From NCBI GenBank assembly GCA_002419025.1, contig DIFG01000096.1:1-10950 (forward strand): a stretch of 10,950 nt of DNA, in the 5' to 3' direction. Below, piece after piece: positions 1 to 6,440 of the stretch. The DNA is from Deltaproteobacteria bacterium UBA5754. Lineage in GTDB: Bacteria > Desulfobacterota > Dissulfuribacteria > Dissulfuribacterales > UBA5754. Both the position numbers and the translations under genes were made by a program. The notes beneath the pieces were generated by a model. The model worked only from the letters and a program-made list of their open reading frames with translations. It searched no databases and was not told the origin of the DNA. Positions within the stretch are counted from its first letter, which is position 1; each line of letters begins with the position of its first letter.

Positions 1-73
1 CACATACAGGGTTCCGTTTCTGCGGCCGGCCGGAAGATAGACGTACGGCTTCATAATTCACGTTCTATACTGG

Positions 74-93
74 ATTCCGGCCTCCGCCGGAAT
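74..93. repeat. Short palindromic repeat, ATTCCGGC hairpin
   Basis: ATTCCGGC (74-81) and GCCGGAAT (86-93) form a perfect 8-bp stem around a 4-nt CTCC loop. It is embedded in the context TGGATTCCGG...GGAATGACG. That context is characteristic of dispersed extragenic palindromes found in many bacterial genomes (family recollection). There is no T-tract, so it is not a canonical terminator. Only one copy is present in this window. Confidence 0.6.
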
Positions 94-138
94 GACGAGG
101 CGGTATGCAACTGCGTACTGGAAACCGATCAAATTCCA

Positions 139-157
139 CACGAAATGACGAAGAGCC
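139..157 (+). repeat. 19-nt inverted repeat, left copy
   Basis: The 19 bases beginning CACGAAATGACG and ending AAGAGCC are identical to the reverse complement of 10932-10950. The match at the right edge runs into the end of the window, so the full repeat may be longer. Confidence 0.75.
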
Positions 158-349
158 TTATTTATTTTATGTTCAGTTGCCGTTTAAAAAACTGACTCTT
201 GCGGAATGCATGGTGTCCATTCTTGGAGCCTTCCCTTCGGAGGTTGTCTAAATCAGAACAAACTCGGATTTTCTGCCGATTTGTTTTGCCGTGTCCCTCG
301 CCTTTGCGACGTATGCTCATTAAGTCCCATTTCTCTGGGATATGTGCAG

Positions 350-406
350 CTTCCTGCCTGCCTGCCACCTGCCTATCGGCAGGCAGGGCATCCCGGGCTT
401 TTTGAG
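350..406 (+). repeat. CTGCC/GGCAG dispersed repeat, copy 1
   Basis: The segment starts CTTCCTGCCTGCC, contains GGCAGGCAGGGCATC and ends GGGCTTTTTGAG. The same outer blocks occur at 4478-4519, so the two are copies of one element. This copy is longer because of extra TGCC units in the middle, which suggests expansion by slippage. A degenerate further unit (CTGCCTGCC...AGGCGGGGCATCAT) follows at 407-435. Confidence 0.65.
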
Positions 407-435
407 TCTGCCTGCCAACAGACAGGCGGGGCATC
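407..435 (+). repeat. Degenerate partial CTGCC/GGCAG repeat
   Basis: TCTGCCTGCC, a short spacer and ACAGGCGGGGCATCAT resemble the core of the preceding repeat (350-406) without the GGGCTTTTTGAG end. It is most simply a decayed tandem unit. Confidence 0.4.
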
Positions 436-481
436 ATGTCTTTAAGGTTTTCTGTTGACGGCGACCATTTGTCTTACGGAG

Positions 482-511
482 CAAACGCCCTGATCGCTGG
501 CTCACGGATTC
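482..511 (+). repeat. 30-nt dispersed repeat, copy 1
   Basis: Positions 482-511 match 7500-7529 at 27 of 30 bases. Both begin CAAACGCCC and end GGCTCACGGATTC. The copy lies inside the in-frame 5' extension of dedA, which argues that the extension is not coding. Confidence 0.65.
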
Positions 512-579
512 AGGCTTATTTGGACACGGGCGGCGTTATGGAGTATCCTTCCACGGGCCGAATTTTCACTCAGCAAACC

Positions 580-583
580 GGAG
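580..583 (+). promoter_or_regulatory. Ribosome binding site choosing the dedA start
   Basis: GGAG ends 5 nt before the ATG at 589. The alternative in-frame ATG at 436 has no such site and its leader crosses repeat DNA. Confidence 0.5.
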
Positions 584-588
584 ACCCC

Positions 589-1245
589 ATGGAGAGCTTC
601 ATCTTCCTCATCGACATCTTCCTTCACATGGATCGTCATCTCCATGAACTCATAGGCCAGTTCGGGCCGTGGACCTATGCGATCCTCTTCCTGATAGTCT
701 TCTGCGAGACCGGGCTTGTGGTGACCCCGCTCCTCCCAGGCGATTCCCTCCTTTTTGCCGCCGGCACCCTGGCCGGGATCGGTCTGCTCCAGATGGAACT
801 CCTCGTTCTTCTTCTCCCCCTTGCCGCCTTTCTCGGGGATAACTGCAACTACTTCGTGGGAAATTACATCGGGCCTGTGGCGTTTTCCGGCAGGTATCGC
901 TTTTTAAAGCAGGAGTACATGGAAAAGACCCGCCTCTTTTACAAGAGGCACGGGGGAAAGACCGTCATCATCGCGCGATTCCTGCCCATCATCCGTACAT
1001 TTGCCCCTTTTGTGGCGGGTGTAGGTGCCATGAGATACGGAAAGTTCATCGGCTTCAGTCTTGCTGGAAGCCTTCTCTGGATGTCCGTCTTTCTCGTGGG
1101 GGGCTATCTCTTTGGGAACATTTCCGCAGTCAAGGAAAATTTCTCTCTGGTTGTCATCGCCATCATCCTCCTTTCCGTAACTCCGGGCGTGATCGAGTTC
1201 ACACGCTCAGCGATGAAAAGGTACAAGGCGATTGAAGGTCCCTGA
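589..1245 (+). CDS. dedA: DedA family inner membrane protein
   Basis: This is a 218-aa polytopic membrane protein of the DedA/SNARE-associated (VTT) superfamily. Members are implicated in flipping or scrambling phospholipids or undecaprenyl phosphate and in membrane homeostasis. The N-terminus (FLIDIFLHMDRHLHELI...YAILFLIVFCETG) closely resembles E. coli DedA, and the length matches the usual 200-220 aa. The residues known to be essential in the E. coli paralogue YqjA have counterparts: Glu40 in FCETG, Asp52 in PGDS, and Arg130 and Arg136 in ARFLPIIRTFAPFVAG. Hydrophobic segments lie near residues 28-48, 52-84, 140-165 and 175-197. An in-frame ATG at 436 would add 51 residues, but these contain a dispersed repeat and match nothing in the family. 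The ATG at 589 has a GGAG at 580-583. The gene converges on mtaB, with 12 nt between stops. The exact transported lipid cannot be told from sequence. Confidence 0.93.
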   Translation: MESFIFLIDIFLHMDRHLHELIGQFGPWTYAILFLIVFCETGLVVTPLLPGDSLLFAAGTLAGIGLLQMELLVLLLPLAAFLGDNCNYFVGNYIGPVAFSGRYRFLKQEYMEKTRLFYKRHGGKTVIIARFLPIIRTFAPFVAGVGAMRYGKFIGFSLAGSLLWMSVFLVGGYLFGNISAVKENFSLVVIAIILLSVTPGVIEFTRSAMKRYKAIEGP

Positions 1246-1257
1246 CCGGCTGATTGT

Positions 1258-2568
1258 TCAGGTAGCGGGGACCCCGACCGGCCGGCCGTGGATCACGTCC
1301 GTGATGCGCACGGGGATAAGTGAGTTGGCGGGAGGGGGAGGCATGGCGTCCCCGATCCTAATAAGGGCGGGAAGATAGTTGGACGTGGTCCCGGTGATGA
1401 ATCCGTCCTCTCTGTCGATCCTTTCCACGAGGAACTCCTCGACCGCTTCGATCCGGGACCGGTAAAACGCCTCACGCTTTCGGGCGCCGAGTCCGCGCAC
1501 CGTATCCACGCGCCTGGCCTTTTCTTGGGGACCGACGGTCTCAGGCAGGGCAGAGGCGAGGGTGAACGGCCGCCTGGAAAAAGGAAAGGCATGGACATAA
1601 GAGAGGGGGAGAGACCTTATGAGGGAGACGGTCTCCCCGAAGGCCTCGTCGTCCTCTCCGGGAAAGCCCACGAGGACGTCCGTGCCGATGGCCGCGTTCG
1701 GGAGCCTCTCATGGATGGAGGTGACGAGATCCCGGTAGAACGCACCGGTGTATTTCCGGTTCATGGCCCGAAGGATCCGGTCCGAGCCGCTCTGAAGGGG
1801 GATGTGGAAGTGCCGGGCGAAATTGGGCCGGGTCTGGGCTATTTCGATGATGCCGTGCGTGAGTTCAAGGGGTTCGATGGAACTTAGACGGAATCTCATG
1901 CGGGGAAAGGTCTCGCAGAGGCGGGCAAGAAGCCCGGCTAGGTCAGGGGATTCCGCAAGATCCGTTCCGTACATCCCCACGTGGATTCCGGTGACAACCA
2001 CCTCGCGTATACCCTGTTCCGCATAGGTCTTCACCTGGTCGAGCACTTGGGCCGCGGGAAGGCTCCTGCTCCTTCCCCGTGCATAGGGCACGATACAGTA
2101 GCTGCAAAAGGCATTGCAGCCGTCCTGGACCTTGAGATAGGCGCGGGTCCGGGAGAGGGGGCTTCGTACTGGAAAATCCTGACACCGTGTGAGGCGGGCC
2201 ACGTCCCCCATGTAAAGGCCGATGCAGTCCCCATGAGCAAGGACACGACCGGCAAGGCGGTCCTTCTGGTCGTTTCCGACGAGGCAGACCTGCCAGTCAA
2301 GGGCATCCAGGAGGTCTTGCGGGGCAACCTGGACGAGACAGCCGGTAGCGACGATGCGGGCCTCGGGGTTCAGCCTCCTCGCCCTCCGGAGAAGCCTGCG
2401 GGACTCGGCGGAGGCCTTGGCAGTCACCGCGCAGGTGTTCACCACGCAGATGTCGAAAGGTCGCGGAAAAGGGACGACTTCATGGCCGTTTGCCATAAAT
2501 TCTTCGGCAATGGCGTCGGATTCCAGCTGGTTCACCTTGCATCCGAGGGTGGCGATGGCTATGCGCAT
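1258..2568 (-). CDS. mtaB: tRNA t6A37 methylthiotransferase MtaB
   Basis: MtaB is a radical-SAM enzyme that converts t6A at position 37 of ANN-decoding tRNAs to ms2t6A, using two [4Fe-4S] clusters. The 436-aa product has the N-terminal UPF0004 domain with Cys10 (LGCKVNQLES), Cys46 (VNTCAV) and Cys77 (ATGCLVQ) for the auxiliary cluster. The radical-SAM motif follows at Cys151, Cys155 and Cys158 (CNAFCSYCIVPYARGR), with further typical segments HIPLQSGS and DVLVGFPGE. The C-terminal part (about residues 370-436) lies where the TRAM tRNA-binding domain is expected, though it is not strongly recognisable by eye. The sequence LGCKVNQLES and SRS after the CxxxCxxC region favour MtaB over MiaB or RimO. 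The start has GGAGGG 5 nt upstream (2574-2579) and overlaps the mnmA 3' end by 10 nt, so translation is probably coupled. It is the last gene of the operon. Confidence 0.95.
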   Translation of the reverse strand: MRIAIATLGCKVNQLESDAIAEEFMANGHEVVPFPRPFDICVVNTCAVTAKASAESRRLLRRARRLNPEARIVATGCLVQVAPQDLLDALDWQVCLVGNDQKDRLAGRVLAHGDCIGLYMGDVARLTRCQDFPVRSPLSRTRAYLKVQDGCNAFCSYCIVPYARGRSRSLPAAQVLDQVKTYAEQGIREVVVTGIHVGMYGTDLAESPDLAGLLARLCETFPRMRFRLSSIEPLELTHGIIEIAQTRPNFARHFHIPLQSGSDRILRAMNRKYTGAFYRDLVTSIHERLPNAAIGTDVLVGFPGEDDEAFGETVSLIRSLPLSYVHAFPFSRRPFTLASALPETVGPQEKARRVDTVRGLGARKREAFYRSRIEAVEEFLVERIDREDGFITGTTSNYLPALIRIGDAMPPPPANSLIPVRITDVIHGRPVGVPAT

Positions 2569-3596
2569 ATGATCCCTCCGGCGAGGACCCGGTCATCGTC
2601 GTAGAAGACGGCGTACTGGCCTGGGGTCACTGCGGGTTGGGGCCTTTCGAAAAGGACCGCGACTTTCCCATCCGGTTTGGCGAGGACCCGGGCCGGGCAC
2701 CCCGAATGTCTGGAGCGGATCTTTACGGTAACTGTCCGTTCGCATACCCTTTCCGGTCTGACGAGCCAGTTGATCTCCCTTACCCGGCAGGATGCCGTGA
2801 AGAGTTCCTCCCGCTTCCCGACCACGAGGCGGTCGGCTCCGATATCGAGGCCGAGGACATAGTAGGGGGTCTCATCCGCAATGCCTATACCCTTTCGCTG
2901 CCCGATGGTGTAGCCGAAGAGGCCCGAATGGGTCCCGAGGATCCGTCCATCACGGGTGACCACATTGCCGGGTGGGCCGGCGCCAAGACCCCGTTCCTCG
3001 AGAAGATGCCGGTAGTCCCCCGAGAGAAAACAGGCGTCCTGGCTCTCGTCTTCTGCAAGCTGAGAGAGCCCGAGCCGTGCCCCGATCTCCCGGACCTCGT
3101 CTTTTGTCCGGTCCCCCAATGGGAAAAGGAGACGGGAGAGGTCGTCGGGCCTTGCCTGGTGGAGGAAATAGGACTGATCCTTGGCGGGATCGCGGGCCTG
3201 CAAAAGGGCAAGGGCCCCGTCTCTGGTCCCGATGCGCGCGTAGTGACCTGTGGCCAGGAATCGGAGTCCGAGCTCGTCGGCAAGCTTGAGTCCCAGACGG
3301 ATCTTGATGGCGGGGTTGCAGATGACGCACGGATTAGGGGTGAGTCCGTTTCGGTAGGTCTCGATAAAATGGTCGACGACTTTCCGTTCGAATTCGGCCC
3401 TGACATCCAGGAAATGCAATGGGATCCCGAGGTGTGCGGCCGTGTCTCGGGCCGCCTCCTTGCCCGTACGTCCGCGCAGGTCGGCATGGAGGTCGAGGTG
3501 GACGGCCTCCACGCGATAGCCGTTCGAGATAAGGAAATGAGCCGCTACGGCGCTGTCTATCCCGCCGCTCAGGGCGGCGAGCACCCCGGGGGGCAT
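2559..3596 (-). CDS. mnmA: tRNA-specific 2-thiouridylase MnmA
   Basis: MnmA is a PP-loop ATPase that adenylates and thiolates U34 of tRNA-Lys, -Glu and -Gln (the s2U step). The 345-aa product has the PP-loop SGGIDS at residues 10-15. The catalytic cysteine is Cys93 in NPCVICN and the persulfide-forming cysteine is Cys189 in DACFLSGDYR. TGHYAR, KDQSYFL and the IGQRKGIGI segment are also present, and the C-terminal beta-barrel ends FYDD...LAGGIIC. The frame is open upstream to 3683, but that would add 29 non-homologous residues overlapping the ferredoxin gene. ATG 3596 lies 2 nt after the ferredoxin stop. No strong Shine-Dalgarno is visible, so it probably depends on coupled translation; a GTG four codons in is an alternative start. 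No cysteine desulfurase gene lies in the window, so the sulfur donor must be encoded elsewhere. Confidence 0.94.
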   Translation of the reverse strand: MPPGVLAALSGGIDSAVAAHFLISNGYRVEAVHLDLHADLRGRTGKEAARDTAAHLGIPLHFLDVRAEFERKVVDHFIETYRNGLTPNPCVICNPAIKIRLGLKLADELGLRFLATGHYARIGTRDGALALLQARDPAKDQSYFLHQARPDDLSRLLFPLGDRTKDEVREIGARLGLSQLAEDESQDACFLSGDYRHLLEERGLGAGPPGNVVTRDGRILGTHSGLFGYTIGQRKGIGIADETPYYVLGLDIGADRLVVGKREELFTASCRVREINWLVRPERVCERTVTVKIRSRHSGCPARVLAKPDGKVAVLFERPQPAVTPGQYAVFYDDDRVLAGGIICA

Positions 3597-3598
3597 GG

Positions 3599-4027
3599 TC
3601 AGGCCAGGGCCTTTTCCCTGCTGAAACTGATCTCCATGGCCCGGACCGGACAGACTGTGATACAGAACTCGCACCCAGTGCACTTCTCCGGGGTGAAGAC
3701 GACCTCCTGGGTCTCATGGTCCATGGCGAGGGCTCCGCTTGGACAGATACCGGTGCAGGCCCCGCACTGTATGCAGATCTCGTCGTTTCGCCAGACCTCC
3801 TGGGCCATGGATTTGACCCTGACCCCCTGGGCACGGAGGTACTTGAGCCCGTCGAGGAGGTCTTTTTTCACCCCGGAGAGTTCAAGGACCATGCGTCCTT
3901 CCTGACCCGGCAGGATCTCTGCCTTGATAATGTTGAAACAGAGATTGAATTCGTGGCTCAGGCTGCACACAATGGGTTTGTCCGTGATATGAGGGGGGAA
4001 CCTGAGGACGAGGACTCTCCGGTACAT
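3599..4027 (-). CDS. NIL-domain protein with two [4Fe-4S] clusters
   Basis: A 142-aa cytoplasmic iron-sulfur protein. Residues 1 to about 75 fit the NIL domain, otherwise known as a substrate-sensing domain of methionine ABC importers. Two ferredoxin motifs follow: Cys85, 88, 91, 95 (CIQCGACTGICP) and Cys116, 119, 122, 126 (CTGCEFCITVCP). NIL-ferredoxins are known in anaerobes and methanogens, where one works with a COG1900 protein in making homocysteine from aspartate semialdehyde. No COG1900 gene is seen here. It is the first gene of an operon with mnmA and mtaB, which suggests (inference) electron or sulfur supply to tRNA thiolation. The frame extends to a GTG at 4060, but ATG 4027 has AAAGGAG 6 nt upstream, and the -10 box at 4061-4066 lies against the GTG. 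The domain call is firm; the role is not. Confidence 0.88.
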   Translation of the reverse strand: MYRRVLVLRFPPHITDKPIVCSLSHEFNLCFNIIKAEILPGQEGRMVLELSGVKKDLLDGLKYLRAQGVRVKSMAQEVWRNDEICIQCGACTGICPSGALAMDHETQEVVFTPEKCTGCEFCITVCPVRAMEISFSREKALA

Positions 4028-4033
4028 CGGATT

Positions 4034-4040
4034 CTCCTTT
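4034..4040 (-). promoter_or_regulatory. Ribosome binding site of the NIL-ferredoxin gene
   Basis: AAAGGAG on the minus strand ends 6 nt before the ATG at 4027. It decides the start against the upstream GTG at 4060. Confidence 0.65.
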
Positions 4041-4060
4041 TTTTGGCGCGCAAAGTACAC

Positions 4061-4089
4061 ATAGTAAAAAGGCCGATGGAAAAGGTCAA
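4061..4089 (-). promoter_or_regulatory. Sigma-70-type promoter of the ferredoxin-mnmA-mtaB operon
   Basis: On the minus strand TTGACC (4089-4084) and TACTAT (4066-4061) are separated by exactly 17 nt. That predicts a start of transcription near 4054 and a leader of about 27 nt containing the AAAGGAG site. The match is good by eye but has not been tested against chance. Confidence 0.6.
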
Positions 4090-4210
4090 TTGGACATAAG
4101 GACCCTTTGGGCTGTTGCCTCCTCTAAGGGAAAAGGGTATGGATGCCTCTAAAAAAATCCGATACTCAAGGCGTCTCCCGCGCATCAGTCTCGCCACTGT
4201 CTATAGAGAT

Positions 4211-4236
4211 GTCGGGTTAGGGCAGCGTAACCCGAC
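4211..4236. repeat. GTCGGGTTA palindrome, copy 1
   Basis: GTCGGGTTA (4211-4219) and TAACCCGAC (4228-4236) form a perfect 9-bp stem around an 8-nt loop (GGGCAGCG). A second copy with an identical stem sits 75 nt downstream. It is a REP-like extragenic palindrome. Confidence 0.75.
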
Positions 4237-4311
4237 AAAGACACTATGTGTCCACCGCCCTGGATTGGCTGCATTCCAGTGAGTGAGGTTGTTTTGGATC
4301 GGCCTCGGGTT

Positions 4312-4337
4312 GTCGGGTTACGCTACGCTAACCCGAC
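4312..4337. repeat. GTCGGGTTA palindrome, copy 2
   Basis: The 9-bp stem GTCGGGTTA (4312-4320) / TAACCCGAC (4329-4337) and the 8-nt loop length are the same as at 4211-4236, but the loop here is CGCTACGC. The form with this loop, followed by CTAC, is recognisable as a palindrome widespread in bacterial genomes (recollection, not a search). Neither copy has a T-tract. Confidence 0.75.
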
Positions 4338-4477
4338 CTACAAGGCTGAGGGCGGGCTGGCCGCAATGGCTTCGCGCCCAAGTGCAATGCAGAGTCTATC
4401 AAACTCTCCCTGGATTAAAAGTGCCAACTTGAATGCAAAATAGAATAACTACGCCTCATTCCTGGAAAATTTCGCGC

Positions 4478-4519
4478 CTTCCTGCCTGCCGGCAGGCATG
4501 GCATCTCGGGCTTTTTGAG
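4478..4519 (+). repeat. CTGCC/GGCAG dispersed repeat, copy 2
   Basis: This copy reads CTTCCTGCCTGCCGGCAGG at the left and GGGCTTTTTGAG at the right, and matches 350-406 apart from the internal extra units of that copy. The core GCCTGCCGGCAGGC is self-complementary and could form a strong hairpin or cruciform in the 3' region of the leftward deacetylase transcript. Confidence 0.65.
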
Positions 4520-4564
4520 CGGGATCAAGGCCGGTTTTCGGAAGTTCTCTCTTCGGAGTTCCAA

Positions 4565-5635
4565 TCAGCGAAGAACTGGCCAGAGGTCTTGGTGCGCCTC
4601 CCTGACACGATCTATGATCCGCGTTACAGCAGCGGTTGGCGGAGGAAAAGAAATTTCTGAACCGTTTCGCCGTTTTCCGGAACATTCACCGAGGACGGCG
4701 TATACTCCGTCCGCGAGGCCCTTGAGGCTGTATCCTCCTTCGAGGCAGAAAACGATCCTTCCCCGGCAGCACTCACGGGCTGCGTCAAGGAGCGACCGGG
4801 CAAGGACCGCAAATCCCTTTTCCGTGACTTGCATCCCACCCAGGGGATCCCCGGCGTAGATGTCGAACCCGGCAGAGACAAGGATGAATTCGGGTGCGAA
4901 GGCCCGCGCAACAGGAACCACGATCTGCGAGAAAACGGCCGAGTAATCGGCATCCCCCATGCCGGCTGAAAGGGGTATGTTGATCGTAAAACCCTTTCCT
5001 TCATCCTCACCTGACTCTTCGATCCGGCCGCTTCCCGGGTAGTGGGGATACTGGTGGGTGGAGATGTAGAGAACGGAAGGGTCCCGGTAAAAGCTGTTTT
5101 GCGTTCCGTTTCCATGATGGAGGTCCCAGTCCACGATGAGAACGCGTGCCAGGCCGAGGACCCTTCGTGCGTAATGGGCGCCCAAGGCCACGTTGTTGAA
5201 GATGCAGAAGCCCATGGCGTGATCTCGTTCCGCGTGGTGGCCGGGGGGGCGGACGAGGGCCAGTCCGTTTGGGATCTCTTCACGCATGATGGCGTCCATG
5301 AGGGCGAATACCCCTCCGACTGCAAGGCACGCGGCCGTCCAGGATCCGGGGCTTGTCCCAGTGTCGGGATCGAGGAAGACGAACTCCTTTCCGGCAGTTC
5401 TGGCGATGCGCTCCACGTAGTCAGGGGCGTGGTTCCATGCCAGCTCTTCCCGCGTGGCAGGCCTTGGCGGTATGACGGTGTAGAGTGAGACGGCGTCAGG
5501 TTGGTCGAGACGCCGGTATATGGCCTCTAGTCTGGATGGGGATTCTATGTGGCCCGGACCGGGGATGTGATCCAGATATCGCGTGTCGCGGACGACACCT
5601 GTTTTGTTCGGTGCCTTTTCTTCATTGAATTGCAT
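4565..5635 (-). CDS. Histone deacetylase family protein (zinc amidohydrolase)
   Basis: A 356-aa arginase/deacetylase-fold hydrolase of the bacterial class II HDAC, acetylpolyamine amidohydrolase and AcuC group. It would remove acyl groups from acetylated lysines or polyamines in the cytoplasm. The catalytic His pair is in PPGHHAERDHAMGF (His133, His134). The zinc ligands are Asp171 and His173 in DWDLHHGNG and Asp258 in SAGFDIYAGDP. The catalytic Tyr302 is in LEGGYS. STHQYPHYPGSG and the C-terminal LADGV segment are also typical. The set is complete, so the enzyme should be active. ATG 5635 has AGGAG 7 nt upstream (5643-5647). The gene follows the thermonuclease on the same strand after 160 nt containing a dispersed repeat, so it may be a loosely linked third operon member or have its own promoter. 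Substrate cannot be told from sequence; a class name is safer than acuC. Confidence 0.9.
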   Translation of the reverse strand: MQFNEEKAPNKTGVVRDTRYLDHIPGPGHIESPSRLEAIYRRLDQPDAVSLYTVIPPRPATREELAWNHAPDYVERIARTAGKEFVFLDPDTGTSPGSWTAACLAVGGVFALMDAIMREEIPNGLALVRPPGHHAERDHAMGFCIFNNVALGAHYARRVLGLARVLIVDWDLHHGNGTQNSFYRDPSVLYISTHQYPHYPGSGRIEESGEDEGKGFTINIPLSAGMGDADYSAVFSQIVVPVARAFAPEFILVSAGFDIYAGDPLGGMQVTEKGFAVLARSLLDAARECCRGRIVFCLEGGYSLKGLADGVYAVLGECSGKRRNGSEISFPPPTAAVTRIIDRVREAHQDLWPVLR

Positions 5636-5687
5636 GACCTTTCTCCTGTCCTTTAACCCCTTAATCCGTGGGCCGACGCGCCCTTTC

Positions 5688-5711
5688 TGCCGACAGGCAG
5701 GCCGTCCATGG
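5688..5711 (-). repeat. CCATGGACGGCC repeat, copy 1
   Basis: Read on the minus strand, this 24-nt segment begins CCATGGACGGCC and ends GTCGGCA. The same two blocks occur on the plus strand at 7421-7442 with 2 nt fewer between them. Both copies are intergenic. A further shared 12-mer, CTCACGGATTCA (5780-5791), matches 501-512 and, at 11 of 12 bases, 7519-7530. Confidence 0.5.
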
Positions 5712-5795
5712 GCGCCTCACTCCACAAATATCCCGGCCGTCGGCTTCTTCCATGAAATTGAAGAATTGAGTGCATATATCTCACGGATTCATGCC

Positions 5796-6440
5796 CTATG
5801 GCAGACATTTTTTGCATGGACAGAACCCTTCGCGGAATGCGGCTTCCCGTTCCTTGAACAGTTTCCGGTGTTCCTTCGAGGTCTTCTTGCCAAAGGGGCA
5901 GGATGGCCGATGGAATCTCAGGGACTTCGTGTTTCCGATGTAGTATGGTTCCGGGCGGGCCGCAGGAGCGGACCACATCCCGCGTTTGGCCTCGATCGCC
6001 TTTCGCTGGAGTTCGAGAAGCCGGTGGTTTTCCGTCTTATCCCCGTTGTTATAGATGCATACAAAGGCAAGTCCTTCCTGGACAAGGATTTCGCTTACGG
6101 ATCTTCCGTCCTCGAGCACCAGATCCGCAAGGAGCCTTCCGAACCGGTCCCGCTTTGCACCGTGCACGGTCCTGACAGTCACCCTTTTCCCTTCGACCAG
6201 TTCCCTGTTGCGGAGGCGGGCCTCGTCTCCAAAGGGCTCTCCGGGGCGGTCCTCATGTGTGACTTCGGGTGTATTGATTCCCGGGTATCGGACCTTTGTT
6301 CCGGTTTCAAGGACCACGGTGTCTCCGTCGATGACATGACTAACACGGGTTTCCGGCCAGGCCTCTTGGGGTGTGATGAGGCAAAAAAAGGCGAGCAGAG
6401 AGAGAAAGGGCGCTGCTCCATGCGCTGGACGCGCAGTCAT
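5796..6440 (-). CDS. Secreted thermonuclease-like protein with Cys-rich tail
   Basis: A 214-aa staphylococcal-nuclease-fold (thermonuclease) protein, probably exported to the periplasm and cutting DNA or RNA. Residues 1 to about 29 look like a signal peptide (hydrophobic PFLSLLAFFCLIT, then PQEAWPE). The SNase domain covers about 30-158. IDGDTV (Asp40) supplies the calcium ligand, RYPGINTPE gives Arg51 and Glu59, and DRFGR gives Arg102. These correspond to SNase Asp21, Arg35, Glu43 and Arg87. The tail (about 166-214) carries His177, Cys181, Cys207, Cys209 and Cys212 in FHRPSC...CPCKKC, resembling the Ada-type zinc-binding domain found behind some bacterial thermonucleases. The ATG overlaps the purC stop (ATGA), so translation is likely coupled. 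In E. coli numbering terms there is no counterpart; the biological role (nutrient nuclease, DNA clearance or repair) is open. Confidence 0.88.
   Translation of the reverse strand: MTARPAHGAAPFLSLLAFFCLITPQEAWPETRVSHVIDGDTVVLETGTKVRYPGINTPEVTHEDRPGEPFGDEARLRNRELVEGKRVTVRTVHGAKRDRFGRLLADLVLEDGRSVSEILVQEGLAFVCIYNNGDKTENHRLLELQRKAIEAKRGMWSAPAARPEPYYIGNTKSLRFHRPSCPFGKKTSKEHRKLFKEREAAFREGFCPCKKCLP

Larger units (their letters stand above)
1..588. other. Gene-free, repeat-rich region upstream of dedA
   Basis: I find no convincing gene here. Open frames exist on both strands, including one on the minus strand at 162-437 and an upstream extension of the dedA frame from 436. They run through the repeats, are rich in Arg, Gln and Gly of low complexity, and resemble no family I recognise. 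The region holds an 8-bp hairpin (74-93), one arm of an inverted pair whose partner is at the right edge (139-157), a CTGCC/GGCAG-type repeat (350-406) with a degenerate partial copy (407-435), and a 30-nt repeat shared with the purC/PBP intergenic region (482-511). No tRNA or terminator with a U-tract is evident. Confidence 0.6.
4090..4564. other. Gene-free region between the NIL-ferredoxin operon and the deacetylase gene
   Basis: No credible gene is seen. It contains two GTCGGGTTA palindromes (4211-4236 and 4312-4337) and the second CTGCC/GGCAG repeat (4478-4519). It lies upstream of the leftward ferredoxin operon and downstream of the leftward deacetylase gene, so it should hold that gene's transcription end. 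No hairpin with a U-tract in the minus orientation is evident; the GC-rich CTGCC/GGCAG palindrome is the only strong hairpin near the deacetylase stop. Confidence 0.55.

Noticed and set aside
162..437. 91-codon open frame on the minus strand
   Set aside because: It runs through the CTGCC/GGCAG repeats, its N-terminal half is repeat translation rich in Arg, Gln and Ala, and I see no ribosome binding site or recognisable domain.
436..588. Longer N-terminus for DedA from ATG 436
   Set aside because: The extra 51 codons contain a dispersed repeat shared with 7500-7529, while E. coli DedA homology begins exactly at the ATG at 589.
1237..1273. Bidirectional terminator between dedA and mtaB
   Set aside because: GGTCCC (1237-1242) and GGGACC (1268-1273) can pair, but the loop is 25 nt, inner pairing is asymmetric and there is no T-tract on either strand.
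2637..3905. 422-codon open frame on the plus strand opposite mnmA and the ferredoxin gene
   Set aside because: It is an antisense shadow in high-GC DNA. The minus strand encodes two clear enzyme families with intact motifs across the same span.
4624..5325. 233-codon open frame on the minus strand within the deacetylase gene
   Set aside because: It is an alternate frame of the deacetylase gene, whose own frame has all zinc and catalytic residues.
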